The position numbers and the translations under genes are program-made. From Anoxybacterium sp963668245 (lineage in GTDB: Bacteria; Bacillota; Clostridia; Peptostreptococcales; Anaerovoracaceae), in contig OY764195.2 of the NCBI GenBank assembly GCA_963668245.2, positions 1,364,001 through 1,428,000 on the forward strand: a stretch of 64,000 bases of DNA, read 5' to 3'. This document shows, in pieces, positions 57,675 through 64,000 of this stretch (positions within the stretch are counted from its first letter, which is position 1; every line of letters begins with the position of its first letter). The notes below the pieces were generated by a model. It made no database searches, was not told the origin of the DNA, and saw only the letters and a list, made by a program, of their open reading frames with translations.

Positions 57675-57742
57675 TCTATTTCAAGGCTAGTATTAAATTT
57701 AAGAAATATTGTCTCAATTTTGTTTCCGTGACAAAAATTTTT

Positions 57743-57751
57743 TGGTATAAT
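57743..57751 (+). promoter_or_regulatory. Extended -10 promoter of the sigma-54 activator gene
   Basis: TGGTATAAT at 57743-57751, with no clear -35. Confidence 0.55.
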
Positions 57752-57792
57752 AATCATATTGCGTATTGTTTAGGGAATTTAGGAGGAAACAG

Positions 57793-59589
57793 ATGTCTTT
57801 GCTTAAGGAAATCGCGCCAAGCGTCCAGCAAGTGGCAGAAGCGATAGCGATTGCTGTAGGTGTAGAAGTTGAGATTGTGGATAATCAGTTGACTATCATT
57901 GGAGGGACCTCAGTCTACACTCAAAGAATTGGGGATAAAGAAGAAGCAGGAGAACTGGACGGGAATTATTTATATGCCAGAGTACTTCGTTCTGGCAATA
58001 CAGAAAATATTGCAGATGCACAAAACGACAAAACCTATGGTACCTCTGTGGATACATTTGGAAGTTATGAGCTAGCTGAGATTTGTACCCCAATTAAAAA
58101 TGACGACGTTATCATCGGCATTATTGGTTTAGTGGCTTTGAATGAGGAACAAAGGGTAATCTTGTTGGATAAAAATAGAAGCATGGTTACTTTTGTCGAA
58201 AAAATGGCAGACTTGCTTGGAGCAAAAGCAATGCAAAAAAAGGCTCTCAATAAGGTGGAAATCAGTATGAGCGAAATGTCAACTGTGCTTGAGACAGCTC
58301 ATGAAGGACTTTTTGCGATTGATGGAAGAGGCTACATAAAACACTGTAATTATATGGCTGAAGAGCTTTTTAAAACAACGAAGACAGATATGATTGGGAG
58401 TCATATCAGCAAGTTTATGAGAGGGACGCCAGCTTTGGAAGTTTTACGCTCAGGCAATGGATACACAGAAAACGAAGAGGTTTATAGCAATGAAAGAGGC
58501 AACTTCCATTTTATAGTAACAGCCAAACCGTTTTTTTCTGACAAAAATGTTGCTGGTGCCGTTATCTCGTTTCGGGATATAGAAGAAGCACAAAAGCTGG
58601 TTTATAATATCAATACCAGGGCACTCAAATACACTTTTGATGATATCATGGGTGATAGTGAAGCAATTAGAAGGGCCAAAAATCAAGCGCTGTTAACGGC
58701 AAGAGGAAATTCTACGGTTTTAGTAACCGGAGAGAGTGGAACTGGAAAAGAGATGTTTGCCAAAGCAATTCATTATGCTAGTTCCCGTGCAAAAGGTCCC
58801 TTTATTACTGTAAATTGTGGTGCAATTCCAGAAAATCTTCTGGAGAGTGAATTGTTTGGATATGAAAAAGGGGCATTCACTGGAGCCAACGAAAAGGGAA
58901 AATTCGGAAAATTTGAACTTGCCAATGGAGGTACTATTTTTCTGGATGAAATTGGAGATATGCCACTGCATCTGCAGGTGAAATTGCTTCATGTTCTTCA
59001 AAATATGCGTTTTGAAAGAGTTGGCGGCAATAAAGTAATTATTGTAGATGTGAGAGTGATTGCAGCAACAAACAAAGATTTGGAATTGATGATTAAGGAA
59101 GGAACTTTTCGAGAGGACTTATATTATCGATTGAGTGTTATTCCATTGATGATTCCACCTCTTCGAGGAAGGAGAACTGATATTAAGCCACTCATGTACC
59201 ACTTTTTAAATAAGTACAATGTTTTTATGAATAAAAAAATCATTGGATTTACAGAAGAGGCTGAGTATATCTATGAATCATATGATTGGCCAGGAAATGT
59301 TCGTGAACTTGAAAATGCTGTTGAATATGGTACGAATATGGCGTTTGGAGACAAAATCGGTATCGATGCAATTCCAAACCGTTTGATGAAAAATAGTAGC
59401 AACATGATCCAGATAGAGGAAAGCGACTTGCCATTAAACGAACAAGTGAAGTTTTATGAAAAAGAAATTCTTACAAGAAAGCTGAAAAAATATGGTAATA
59501 GTAGCAACGCGAAAGATATGGTAGCAAAAGAACTGGGATTAAGCAGAGCTACGCTGTACCGAAAACTTTCAGAACTCGAAATCAATTAA
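57793..59589 (+). CDS. Sigma-54-dependent transcriptional activator with GAF-like and PAS sensor domains
   Basis: 598 residues. An N-terminal region of about 150 residues resembling a SpoVT-C/GAF-like sensor, a PAS domain at about 155-260 (ETAHEGLFAIDGRGYIKHCN), an AAA+ sigma-54 interaction domain with Walker A GESGTGKE near residue 313, the GAFTGA loop near 360 and GGTIFLDEIGDMPLHLQVKL, and a Fis-type helix-turn-helix at the C terminus (AKELGLSRATLYRKLSELEI). ATG 57793 has AGGAGG upstream. The overall layout resembles PrdR-type activators of amino-acid fermentation. The neighbouring aminotransferase carries a candidate sigma-54 promoter, so that gene is the likely target. Confidence 0.9.
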   Translation: MSLLKEIAPSVQQVAEAIAIAVGVEVEIVDNQLTIIGGTSVYTQRIGDKEEAGELDGNYLYARVLRSGNTENIADAQNDKTYGTSVDTFGSYELAEICTPIKNDDVIIGIIGLVALNEEQRVILLDKNRSMVTFVEKMADLLGAKAMQKKALNKVEISMSEMSTVLETAHEGLFAIDGRGYIKHCNYMAEELFKTTKTDMIGSHISKFMRGTPALEVLRSGNGYTENEEVYSNERGNFHFIVTAKPFFSDKNVAGAVISFRDIEEAQKLVYNINTRALKYTFDDIMGDSEAIRRAKNQALLTARGNSTVLVTGESGTGKEMFAKAIHYASSRAKGPFITVNCGAIPENLLESELFGYEKGAFTGANEKGKFGKFELANGGTIFLDEIGDMPLHLQVKLLHVLQNMRFERVGGNKVIIVDVRVIAATNKDLELMIKEGTFREDLYYRLSVIPLMIPPLRGRRTDIKPLMYHFLNKYNVFMNKKIIGFTEEAEYIYESYDWPGNVRELENAVEYGTNMAFGDKIGIDAIPNRLMKNSSNMIQIEESDLPLNEQVKFYEKEILTRKLKKYGNSSNAKDMVAKELGLSRATLYRKLSELEIN

Positions 59590-59599
59590 TTGAGTAGGA

Positions 59600-59621
59600 A
59601 ATTTCTCACATATGAGAAATT
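59600..59621. promoter_or_regulatory. Inverted repeat downstream of the activator gene
   Basis: AATTTCTC-ACATAT-GAGAAATT. It may be the activator's terminator or an upstream activating sequence for the aminotransferase gene; its distance of about 115 bases to the -24/-12 candidate suits the latter. Confidence 0.45.
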
Positions 59622-59670
59622 ATTTTCGTTGCTATTTGCAAAGATGATATAAAATAGAATGATAAAAATC

Positions 59671-59698
59671 AAAACCATTGAATTTTCAATGGTTTTGC
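59671..59698 (+). terminator. Hairpin, probable terminator of the activator gene
   Basis: AAAACCATTGAA / TTCAATGGTTTT stem, T-rich end. Confidence 0.6.
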
Positions 59699-59733
59699 TA
59701 TGCAACTTTTTTCTTGCAAAATATTTTATAATT

Positions 59734-59749
59734 CGGCATGAATTTTGTA
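59734..59749 (+). promoter_or_regulatory. Candidate sigma-54 (-24/-12) promoter
   Basis: CGGCATGAATTTTGTA resembles TGGCACRnnnnTTGCW, with the GG doublet and TTG correctly spaced. The conserved C of the GC element is replaced by T, so the match is imperfect. Confidence 0.45.
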
Positions 59750-59855
59750 TGCTAATAATATAGAGTGAGAGTAAAAGAGGCTCAACCCGTACAACTTATC
59801 TGGAACATATGTAGCCTAGAGCACAACATGTGGAATAAAAGGAGGATATGAAAAA

Positions 59856-61208
59856 ATGTTAAGAGATGCATTACCCAAAATTGTAACACCATTACCAGGT
59901 CCTAAAGCGCAAGAAGTAATTGCAAGAAGAGCAAAAGCGATGCCAAATGCAATCAAATGCGGATACCCTTGTGTTATCGCACGAGGAGAAGGCGCAATGT
60001 TTGAGGACGTAGACGGTAATATTTTCCTTGACTGGATTGGTGGAGTTGGCGTACTCAATATTGGATACAGCAATCCTGATCTAATAGATGCAGTAAAAGA
60101 ACAAAGCGAAAAGTATTTCCATGCGATGATGAACATCACAACTCATGAAAGATATATCGAACTTGCAGAAAAGATGAATAGCATTGTACCTGTAAAGGGA
60201 GATACAAAGAAGACCATGTTTGTAAACAGTGGAGCAGAAGCAGATGAAAATGCAGTGAAAATCGCAAAGAGCTACACCGGAAGACCAAACATCATCGTAT
60301 TTTCAGGAGCATTCCACGGACGAACTATGCTGACCATGACAATGACAGCAAAGAAAGCCTATGCAGTAGGAATGGGACCATTCCCAGATGGTGTATACAG
60401 AACAGAATTCCCGAACCTTTATAGAAAGCCAGAAGGAATGACAGATGCAGAGGCAATCGAATACTACACAAAGAAAATTGAAGAAGTATTCATTGAAGCA
60501 ACACCGGCGCAGCATGTAGCAGCAATCGTATTTGAGCCTGTTCAAGGAGAAGGTGGATTCGTACCAGCACCAATCGAATGGGTAAAAGCAGTAAGAGCAA
60601 TCTGTGACAAACACGGAATCCTGATGATTACAGACGAAGTACAGACTGGCTTTGCTAGATCAGGAAGAATGTTTGCATCTGAGTATTTCAAAGAAGCAGG
60701 ATGCGCACCAGACATCATGACAAGTGCAAAATCCATCGCAGGTGGAATGCCGTTATCAGCAGTAACAGCAAGCACTGAAATTATGGATGCTGTTACACCA
60801 GGAACAATCGGCGGCACGTACTGCGGAAATCCAGTATCCTGTGCATCCGCATTAAAAGTAATCGAAGTGATGGAAAAAGAAGATTATCCTGGAAAAGCGC
60901 TGAAGATTGCAGACAAATGTATGAAGAGATTCAATGAATGGAAAGAAAAGTATGAAGTCATTGGCGATGTTCGAGGAACAGGAGCGATGATGGGTGTTGA
61001 GTTCGTTGTAGACAAAGCTTCCAAGAAGCCAAATGCAGACATCGTAACAGCAATCGTAAATGAAGCAATTCAGAGTGGACTACTTCTTGAAAGCGCAGGA
61101 ACATACGGAAATGTCATTCGTTTCCTTTGCCCGCTTTGCGTAACAGATGAACAGCTTGAAGTAGGTCTTGAGATTTATGAAAAAGCAATCCAGAAGTGCA
61201 TGAAGTAA
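59856..61208 (+). CDS. gabT: Class III aminotransferase, probably 4-aminobutyrate aminotransferase
   Basis: 450 residues. PLP enzyme with NSGAEADENAVKIAK, GAFHGRTMLTMTMT, DEVQTGFARSGRMFASE and the PLP lysine at residue 292 (TSAKSIAGGMPLSAV). The length and these motifs resemble GabT, but other omega-amino acid transaminases (for example for beta-alanine, 5-aminovalerate or ornithine) cannot be excluded. Codon choice is biased as in nifJ, indicating high expression. AAAGGAGG precedes the ATG. Located just after a sigma-54 activator, with which it probably forms a control pair for amino-acid catabolism. Confidence 0.85.
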   Translation: MLRDALPKIVTPLPGPKAQEVIARRAKAMPNAIKCGYPCVIARGEGAMFEDVDGNIFLDWIGGVGVLNIGYSNPDLIDAVKEQSEKYFHAMMNITTHERYIELAEKMNSIVPVKGDTKKTMFVNSGAEADENAVKIAKSYTGRPNIIVFSGAFHGRTMLTMTMTAKKAYAVGMGPFPDGVYRTEFPNLYRKPEGMTDAEAIEYYTKKIEEVFIEATPAQHVAAIVFEPVQGEGGFVPAPIEWVKAVRAICDKHGILMITDEVQTGFARSGRMFASEYFKEAGCAPDIMTSAKSIAGGMPLSAVTASTEIMDAVTPGTIGGTYCGNPVSCASALKVIEVMEKEDYPGKALKIADKCMKRFNEWKEKYEVIGDVRGTGAMMGVEFVVDKASKKPNADIVTAIVNEAIQSGLLLESAGTYGNVIRFLCPLCVTDEQLEVGLEIYEKAIQKCMK

Positions 61209-61249
61209 GAGATACCATCTAGTTTTATAATAAAAATAACAATTTGAAG

Positions 61250-61285
61250 AAGTCATATTTTGGATACAAAGTATGACTTTTTTTC
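61250..61285 (+). terminator. Terminator after the aminotransferase gene
   Basis: AAGTCATA / TATGACTT stem with a 14-base loop and a long T-run. Confidence 0.8.
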
Positions 61286-61346
61286 TTAGACTTTTTTCTT
61301 AAAAGCCCTTCTCGTTTCGTACCAAAAGGCCTTCGCTTTTAGAAGG

Positions 61347-61375
61347 TTGTATTTTCTGATGAAATATGTTAGAAT
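61347..61375 (+). promoter_or_regulatory. Promoter of the CYTH gene
   Basis: TTGTAT (61347-61352), a 17-base spacer and TAGAAT (61370-61375) with TGT before it. Confidence 0.55.
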
Positions 61376-61443
61376 GAATCAATAATTAGCTTCATGATTC
61401 TTAATTCAAAGGCACAAAGAAAAGGAAATAAGGAAAGACAAAT

Positions 61444-62082
61444 ATGGAAATAGAAATGAAGTATGGTATTGAGAGCAAGGATGTAGCAAAAAGAATTTGG
61501 GAAGATGAATACCTTGCGGGCATTGAAGAAAAAGACTCAAGAGAAACACTCTATATGAAGGCAGCCTATTTTGATACTGACGACAGCATCCTTTCCAAAC
61601 ATGATATTGCTTTTCGTATTCGAATGGAAGGATCTCGAATTGTTGCATCATTAAAATGGAATGGTGCTTGCGCCGATGGTTTGCATCAGCGAGAAGAAAT
61701 CAATGTACCTGTGAAAGATGAAGCTTGTTTCATGATGCCGAATCCAGATGTTTTTATTGAAAGTGATATTGGCAGGGATATGATTTCGTTAGTAGAAGGA
61801 AAGCCGCTTCATAGTTTGCTTGAAACAAGGTTTTTAAGGAGCAGAATGAGAGTAGATACTGGGAAAAGTATTTGCGAAATTGCCATTGATGAAGGCGAGA
61901 TTGTGACTGATTTTGGAAACCTCCCAATCAGTGAGCTAGAAATCGAACTGTTTTCTGGCGATCAAGAAGATATGCTCCAAATTGGCAAGTCGTTAGAAGA
62001 AAAATATGGACTTTATATTGAAAACAGAAGCAAATATGCAAGAGGTTTAGAACTTCTTGAAGGAAATGAGTATAAAAGATAG
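61444..62082 (+). CDS. CYTH domain phosphatase
   Basis: 212 residues. Begins with the diagnostic ExExK motif (E2, E4, K6 in MEIEMKYGI) of CYTH proteins, which form a tunnel-shaped fold and hydrolyse triphosphates or act on thiamine triphosphate. Charged tunnel strands continue through residues 48-200 (LRMEGS-type segments FRIRMEGSRIVASLKW, RFLRSRMRV, ISELEIELFSGD). There is no partner CHAD domain. GGAAAG-like weak ribosome site. The stop is inside the terminator hairpin. Confidence 0.87.
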   Translation: MEIEMKYGIESKDVAKRIWEDEYLAGIEEKDSRETLYMKAAYFDTDDSILSKHDIAFRIRMEGSRIVASLKWNGACADGLHQREEINVPVKDEACFMMPNPDVFIESDIGRDMISLVEGKPLHSLLETRFLRSRMRVDTGKSICEIAIDEGEIVTDFGNLPISELEIELFSGDQEDMLQIGKSLEEKYGLYIENRSKYARGLELLEGNEYKR

Positions 62083-62100
62083 CGTTTCGCTATCTTTTTT
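62074..62100 (+). terminator. Terminator overlapping the CYTH stop
   Basis: AAAAGATAGCG / CGCTATCTTTT stem with a TTT loop and T-run; the TAG stop lies in the stem. Confidence 0.85.
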
Positions 62101-62142
62101 AGCAAGAAAACGACTTTCAACGTTTGATATTGGGAATAACGC

Positions 62143-62171
62143 TTTACATTGCGCAGGATTGACGATATAAT
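62143..62171 (+). promoter_or_regulatory. Promoter of tig
   Basis: TTTACA (62143-62148), a 17-base spacer and TATAAT (62166-62171). Confidence 0.8.
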
Positions 62172-62194
62172 AATATCCGCACATTGTGCGATCT

Positions 62195-62218
62195 AGACCA
62201 ATGGATACCCATTGGTCT
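62195..62218 (+). other. Hairpin in the tig leader
   Basis: AGACCAATGG-ATAC-CCATTGGTCT, a perfect 10-bp stem about 20 bases after the -10 box and not followed by a T-run. It may stabilise the mRNA 5' end or bind a protein. Confidence 0.5.
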
Positions 62219-62252
62219 TATAGGTGCTTATAATATTAGGAGGATGAAATAT

Positions 62253-63536
62253 ATGATATCAACTTTTATCTCAAAAGAGAAAAATCAGGTAAAATTCACC
62301 ATGGAGTTCACTGGAGAAGAGTTTGACAAGGCGGTTATCGAAGCATATCAAGCCAATAAGGGCAAGTTTGCTATCGATGGCTTTAGAAAAGGAAAGGCTC
62401 CTAGAAAGTTAATTGAAACACACTATGGAGAAGATGTATTCTTTGAAGATGCAATCAATAATATGTTTTCTAGTGCATACCCAGAAGCAATTGATACTTT
62501 AAAGATAAGTCCTGTGGATAGACCAGCTGCAGAATTTGATAATATTGAAAAGGGAAAAGGATTCACAGTAACGATTTCTGTAACCGTTATGCCAGAGTTT
62601 GAAGTAAAAGATTATAAAGGTGTTAAGGTAACAAAAGTAGAACACGAAATAACGGAAGAAGATATTAACAAAGAACTAGAAACGTTACAAAACAGAAATT
62701 CTAGACTGGTTCTAGTAGAACGTCCTGCTCAAGATGGAGATACCGTATTGATTGATTACGCCGGATTTGTTGGCGAGGAACAATTTGAAGGTGGTACTGC
62801 TGAAAGACAACCGTTGCAGCTAGGCAGTGGCACATTTATTCCAGGATTCGAAGAACAGTTAATTGGAGCTGTTGCAGGAGATGAAAGAGATGTTAAAGTA
62901 ACATTCCCAACAGAGTATCACTCTGCGGATTTAGCAGGCAAAGAAGCTGTATTTAAATGTAAAGTTCATGAAATTAAGGAAATGGAAAAACCTGAATTAA
63001 ATGATGAATTTGCAAAAGACGTTAGCGAATTTGACACTTTAGAAGAACTAAAAAATGATTCAAAAGAAAAATTAGAGAAAGCTGCTGCGTCAAAGGCAGA
63101 ATATGATACAAAAAATGCAGTTTTAGAAAAAGTATTTGAGGCAAATGAAGTAGATGTTCCAGATGTCATGATTGAAGAACAGATTGATGAAATGATGCAG
63201 GAATTCAATCAGCAACTTCAGTATCAAGGACTTGATTTACAGAAGTACTTCGAATATCTACAAAAAGATGCAAAAGAATTCAGAGATGAACTTAGACCAG
63301 ATGCATTGAAAAAAGTTAAGACAAGATTGATTGTTGAAGCTGTAGCAGATGTTGAGAAGCTGGAGGCTACAGATGAAGATATGGAAGCTGAATTAAAAGC
63401 AATGGCGGATCAGTATAAGTTAGAAGTAGAAAAGTTAAAAGAGATGATGAAAGCAGAAAACTTTATCTATCTTGCAAAAGATATTAAAATGAGAAAAGCT
63501 GTTGATTTTATGTTTGAAAACGCAGTTGTTGAGTAA
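62253..63536 (+). CDS. tig: Trigger factor
   Basis: 427 residues. Ribosome-bound chaperone. The N-terminal ribosome-binding domain has the signature GFRKGKAPR near residue 46, a PPIase FKBP-type domain lies at about residues 150-240 (GDTVLIDYAGF, FIPGFEEQLIGA), and the remainder is the helical C-terminal chaperone domain, notably rich in E, K and A. AGGAGG at 62238-62243 sets the ATG at 62253; an ATG at 62244 adjoins the site and is less likely. Followed by clpP, as in many bacteria (tig-clpP-clpX). Confidence 0.96.
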   Translation: MISTFISKEKNQVKFTMEFTGEEFDKAVIEAYQANKGKFAIDGFRKGKAPRKLIETHYGEDVFFEDAINNMFSSAYPEAIDTLKISPVDRPAAEFDNIEKGKGFTVTISVTVMPEFEVKDYKGVKVTKVEHEITEEDINKELETLQNRNSRLVLVERPAQDGDTVLIDYAGFVGEEQFEGGTAERQPLQLGSGTFIPGFEEQLIGAVAGDERDVKVTFPTEYHSADLAGKEAVFKCKVHEIKEMEKPELNDEFAKDVSEFDTLEELKNDSKEKLEKAAASKAEYDTKNAVLEKVFEANEVDVPDVMIEEQIDEMMQEFNQQLQYQGLDLQKYFEYLQKDAKEFRDELRPDALKKVKTRLIVEAVADVEKLEATDEDMEAELKAMADQYKLEVEKLKEMMKAENFIYLAKDIKMRKAVDFMFENAVVE

Positions 63537-63586
63537 TATATACTATGAGAAGCACAATTGTGAGCAATCGTAAGGGGGTATAGTAG

Positions 63587-64000
63587 ATGGCATTAATACC
63601 AATGGTAGTAGAGCAGACAAATCGAGGAGAAAGATCATATGATATTTACTCGAGGCTGCTGAAAGACAGAATCATTTTTTTGGGAGAAGCGGTTGACGAA
63701 CACACGGCGAGCCTGATTGTGGCACAGTTATTGTTTTTGGAATCTGAGGATTCCGAAAAGGATATCAACTTTTATATTAATAGTCCGGGTGGATCAGTAA
63801 CGGCGGGAATGGCCATTTATGATACAATGCAATATATTAAACCGGATGTTGCCACAATTTGTATAGGAATGGCTGCAAGTATGGGTGCGTTTCTACTTTC
63901 TTCAGGGGCTAAGGGTAAGCGATTTGCTTTACCAAATGCTGAGATTATGATTCACCAACCTCTTGGTGGTGTAAATGGTCAAGCTGAAGATATTCGCATT
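63587..64000 (+). CDS. clpP: ATP-dependent Clp protease proteolytic subunit (3' truncated by window edge)
   Basis: 138 codons are visible. Serine protease subunit forming the barrel used by ClpX or ClpC. Catalytic Ser98 in GMAASMGAF and His123 in MIHQP are present; the Asp lies beyond the window. The N-terminal ALIPMVVEQTNRGERSYDIY is a typical start. AAGGGGG precedes the ATG. The tig-clpP order continues the normal tig-clpP-clpX layout. Confidence 0.97.
   Translation, partial: MALIPMVVEQTNRGERSYDIYSRLLKDRIIFLGEAVDEHTASLIVAQLLFLESEDSEKDINFYINSPGGSVTAGMAIYDTMQYIKPDVATICIGMAASMGAFLLSSGAKGKRFALPNAEIMIHQPLGGVNGQAEDIRI

Overview
The window is about 64 kb of a low-GC, Gram-positive, anaerobic Firmicute, most likely a member of the Clostridia. 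The evidence is a single-chain pyruvate:ferredoxin oxidoreductase, a PreT/PreA pyrimidine reductase, SpoVG and AbrB-type regulators, AGGAGG ribosome sites, TTG/GTG starts, and Bacillus-like gene orders around argD-carAB-argF, tmk-holB-ricT-trmN6-abrB and purR-spoVG-glmU-prs-pth-mfd. I think an amino-acid-fermenting relative of Eubacteriales family XIII is likely from the look of the 16S gene and the metabolic genes, but I could not run a comparison. Almost all genes lie on the + strand; the - strand genes are mostly paired with convergent neighbours through shared bidirectional terminators. | Layout. 0-9 kb: end of an arginine cluster (argD, carA, carB, then argF), split by an mreB-type gene, a THUMP-domain RNA methyltransferase and a DUF1836 regulator-like gene. 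9-15 kb: an AI-2E family exporter, 1.1 kb without a convincing gene, then the large nifJ (PFOR) gene behind a probable long leader. 15-21.5 kb: one rRNA operon (two tandem promoters, long leader, 16S, tRNA-Ala, 23S, 5S), flanked by a repeated hairpin element and followed by a tandem array of near-identical terminator units. 21.7-24.6 kb: a DeoR regulator convergent with a lone iolD. 24.8-28.6 kb: a tiny membrane protein, tmk, holB, ricT, trmN6 and an opposing abrB. 28.6-40.3 kb: cell-wall and nucleotide genes (murA, murC, a glmU reduced to its acetyltransferase half, prs, pth, mfd, prsA-like foldase) with spoVG and purR opposed. 40.3-46.3 kb: an uncharacterised protein, a LacI regulator translationally coupled to a PreA-like flavoenzyme, then preT-preA. 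46.4-51.9 kb: a phosphate module (response regulator, histidine kinase, PhoP boxes, pstC-pstA-pstB-phoU) that lacks pstS. 52-54.4 kb: a polar amino-acid ABC importer. 54.5-57.7 kb: two CrcB fluoride channels, a beta-CASP nuclease, uridine kinase. 57.8-61.2 kb: a sigma-54 activator beside a class III aminotransferase with a candidate -24/-12 promoter. 61.4-64 kb: a CYTH phosphatase, trigger factor and the start of clpP. | How it fits together. Carbamoyl phosphate from CarAB feeds ArgF; PFOR, the aminotransferase and PreT/PreA point to amino-acid and pyrimidine metabolism with ferredoxin-based electron flow; the housekeeping blocks follow conserved Firmicute synteny. No phage, insertion sequence, CRISPR array or defence island was seen. 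The least explained parts are the dispersed hairpin element around the rRNA operon (with a partial relative at 51.9 kb), the 134-bp terminator array, the structured leaders of nifJ and preT, and the 90-base structured intergenic element at 40.3 kb.
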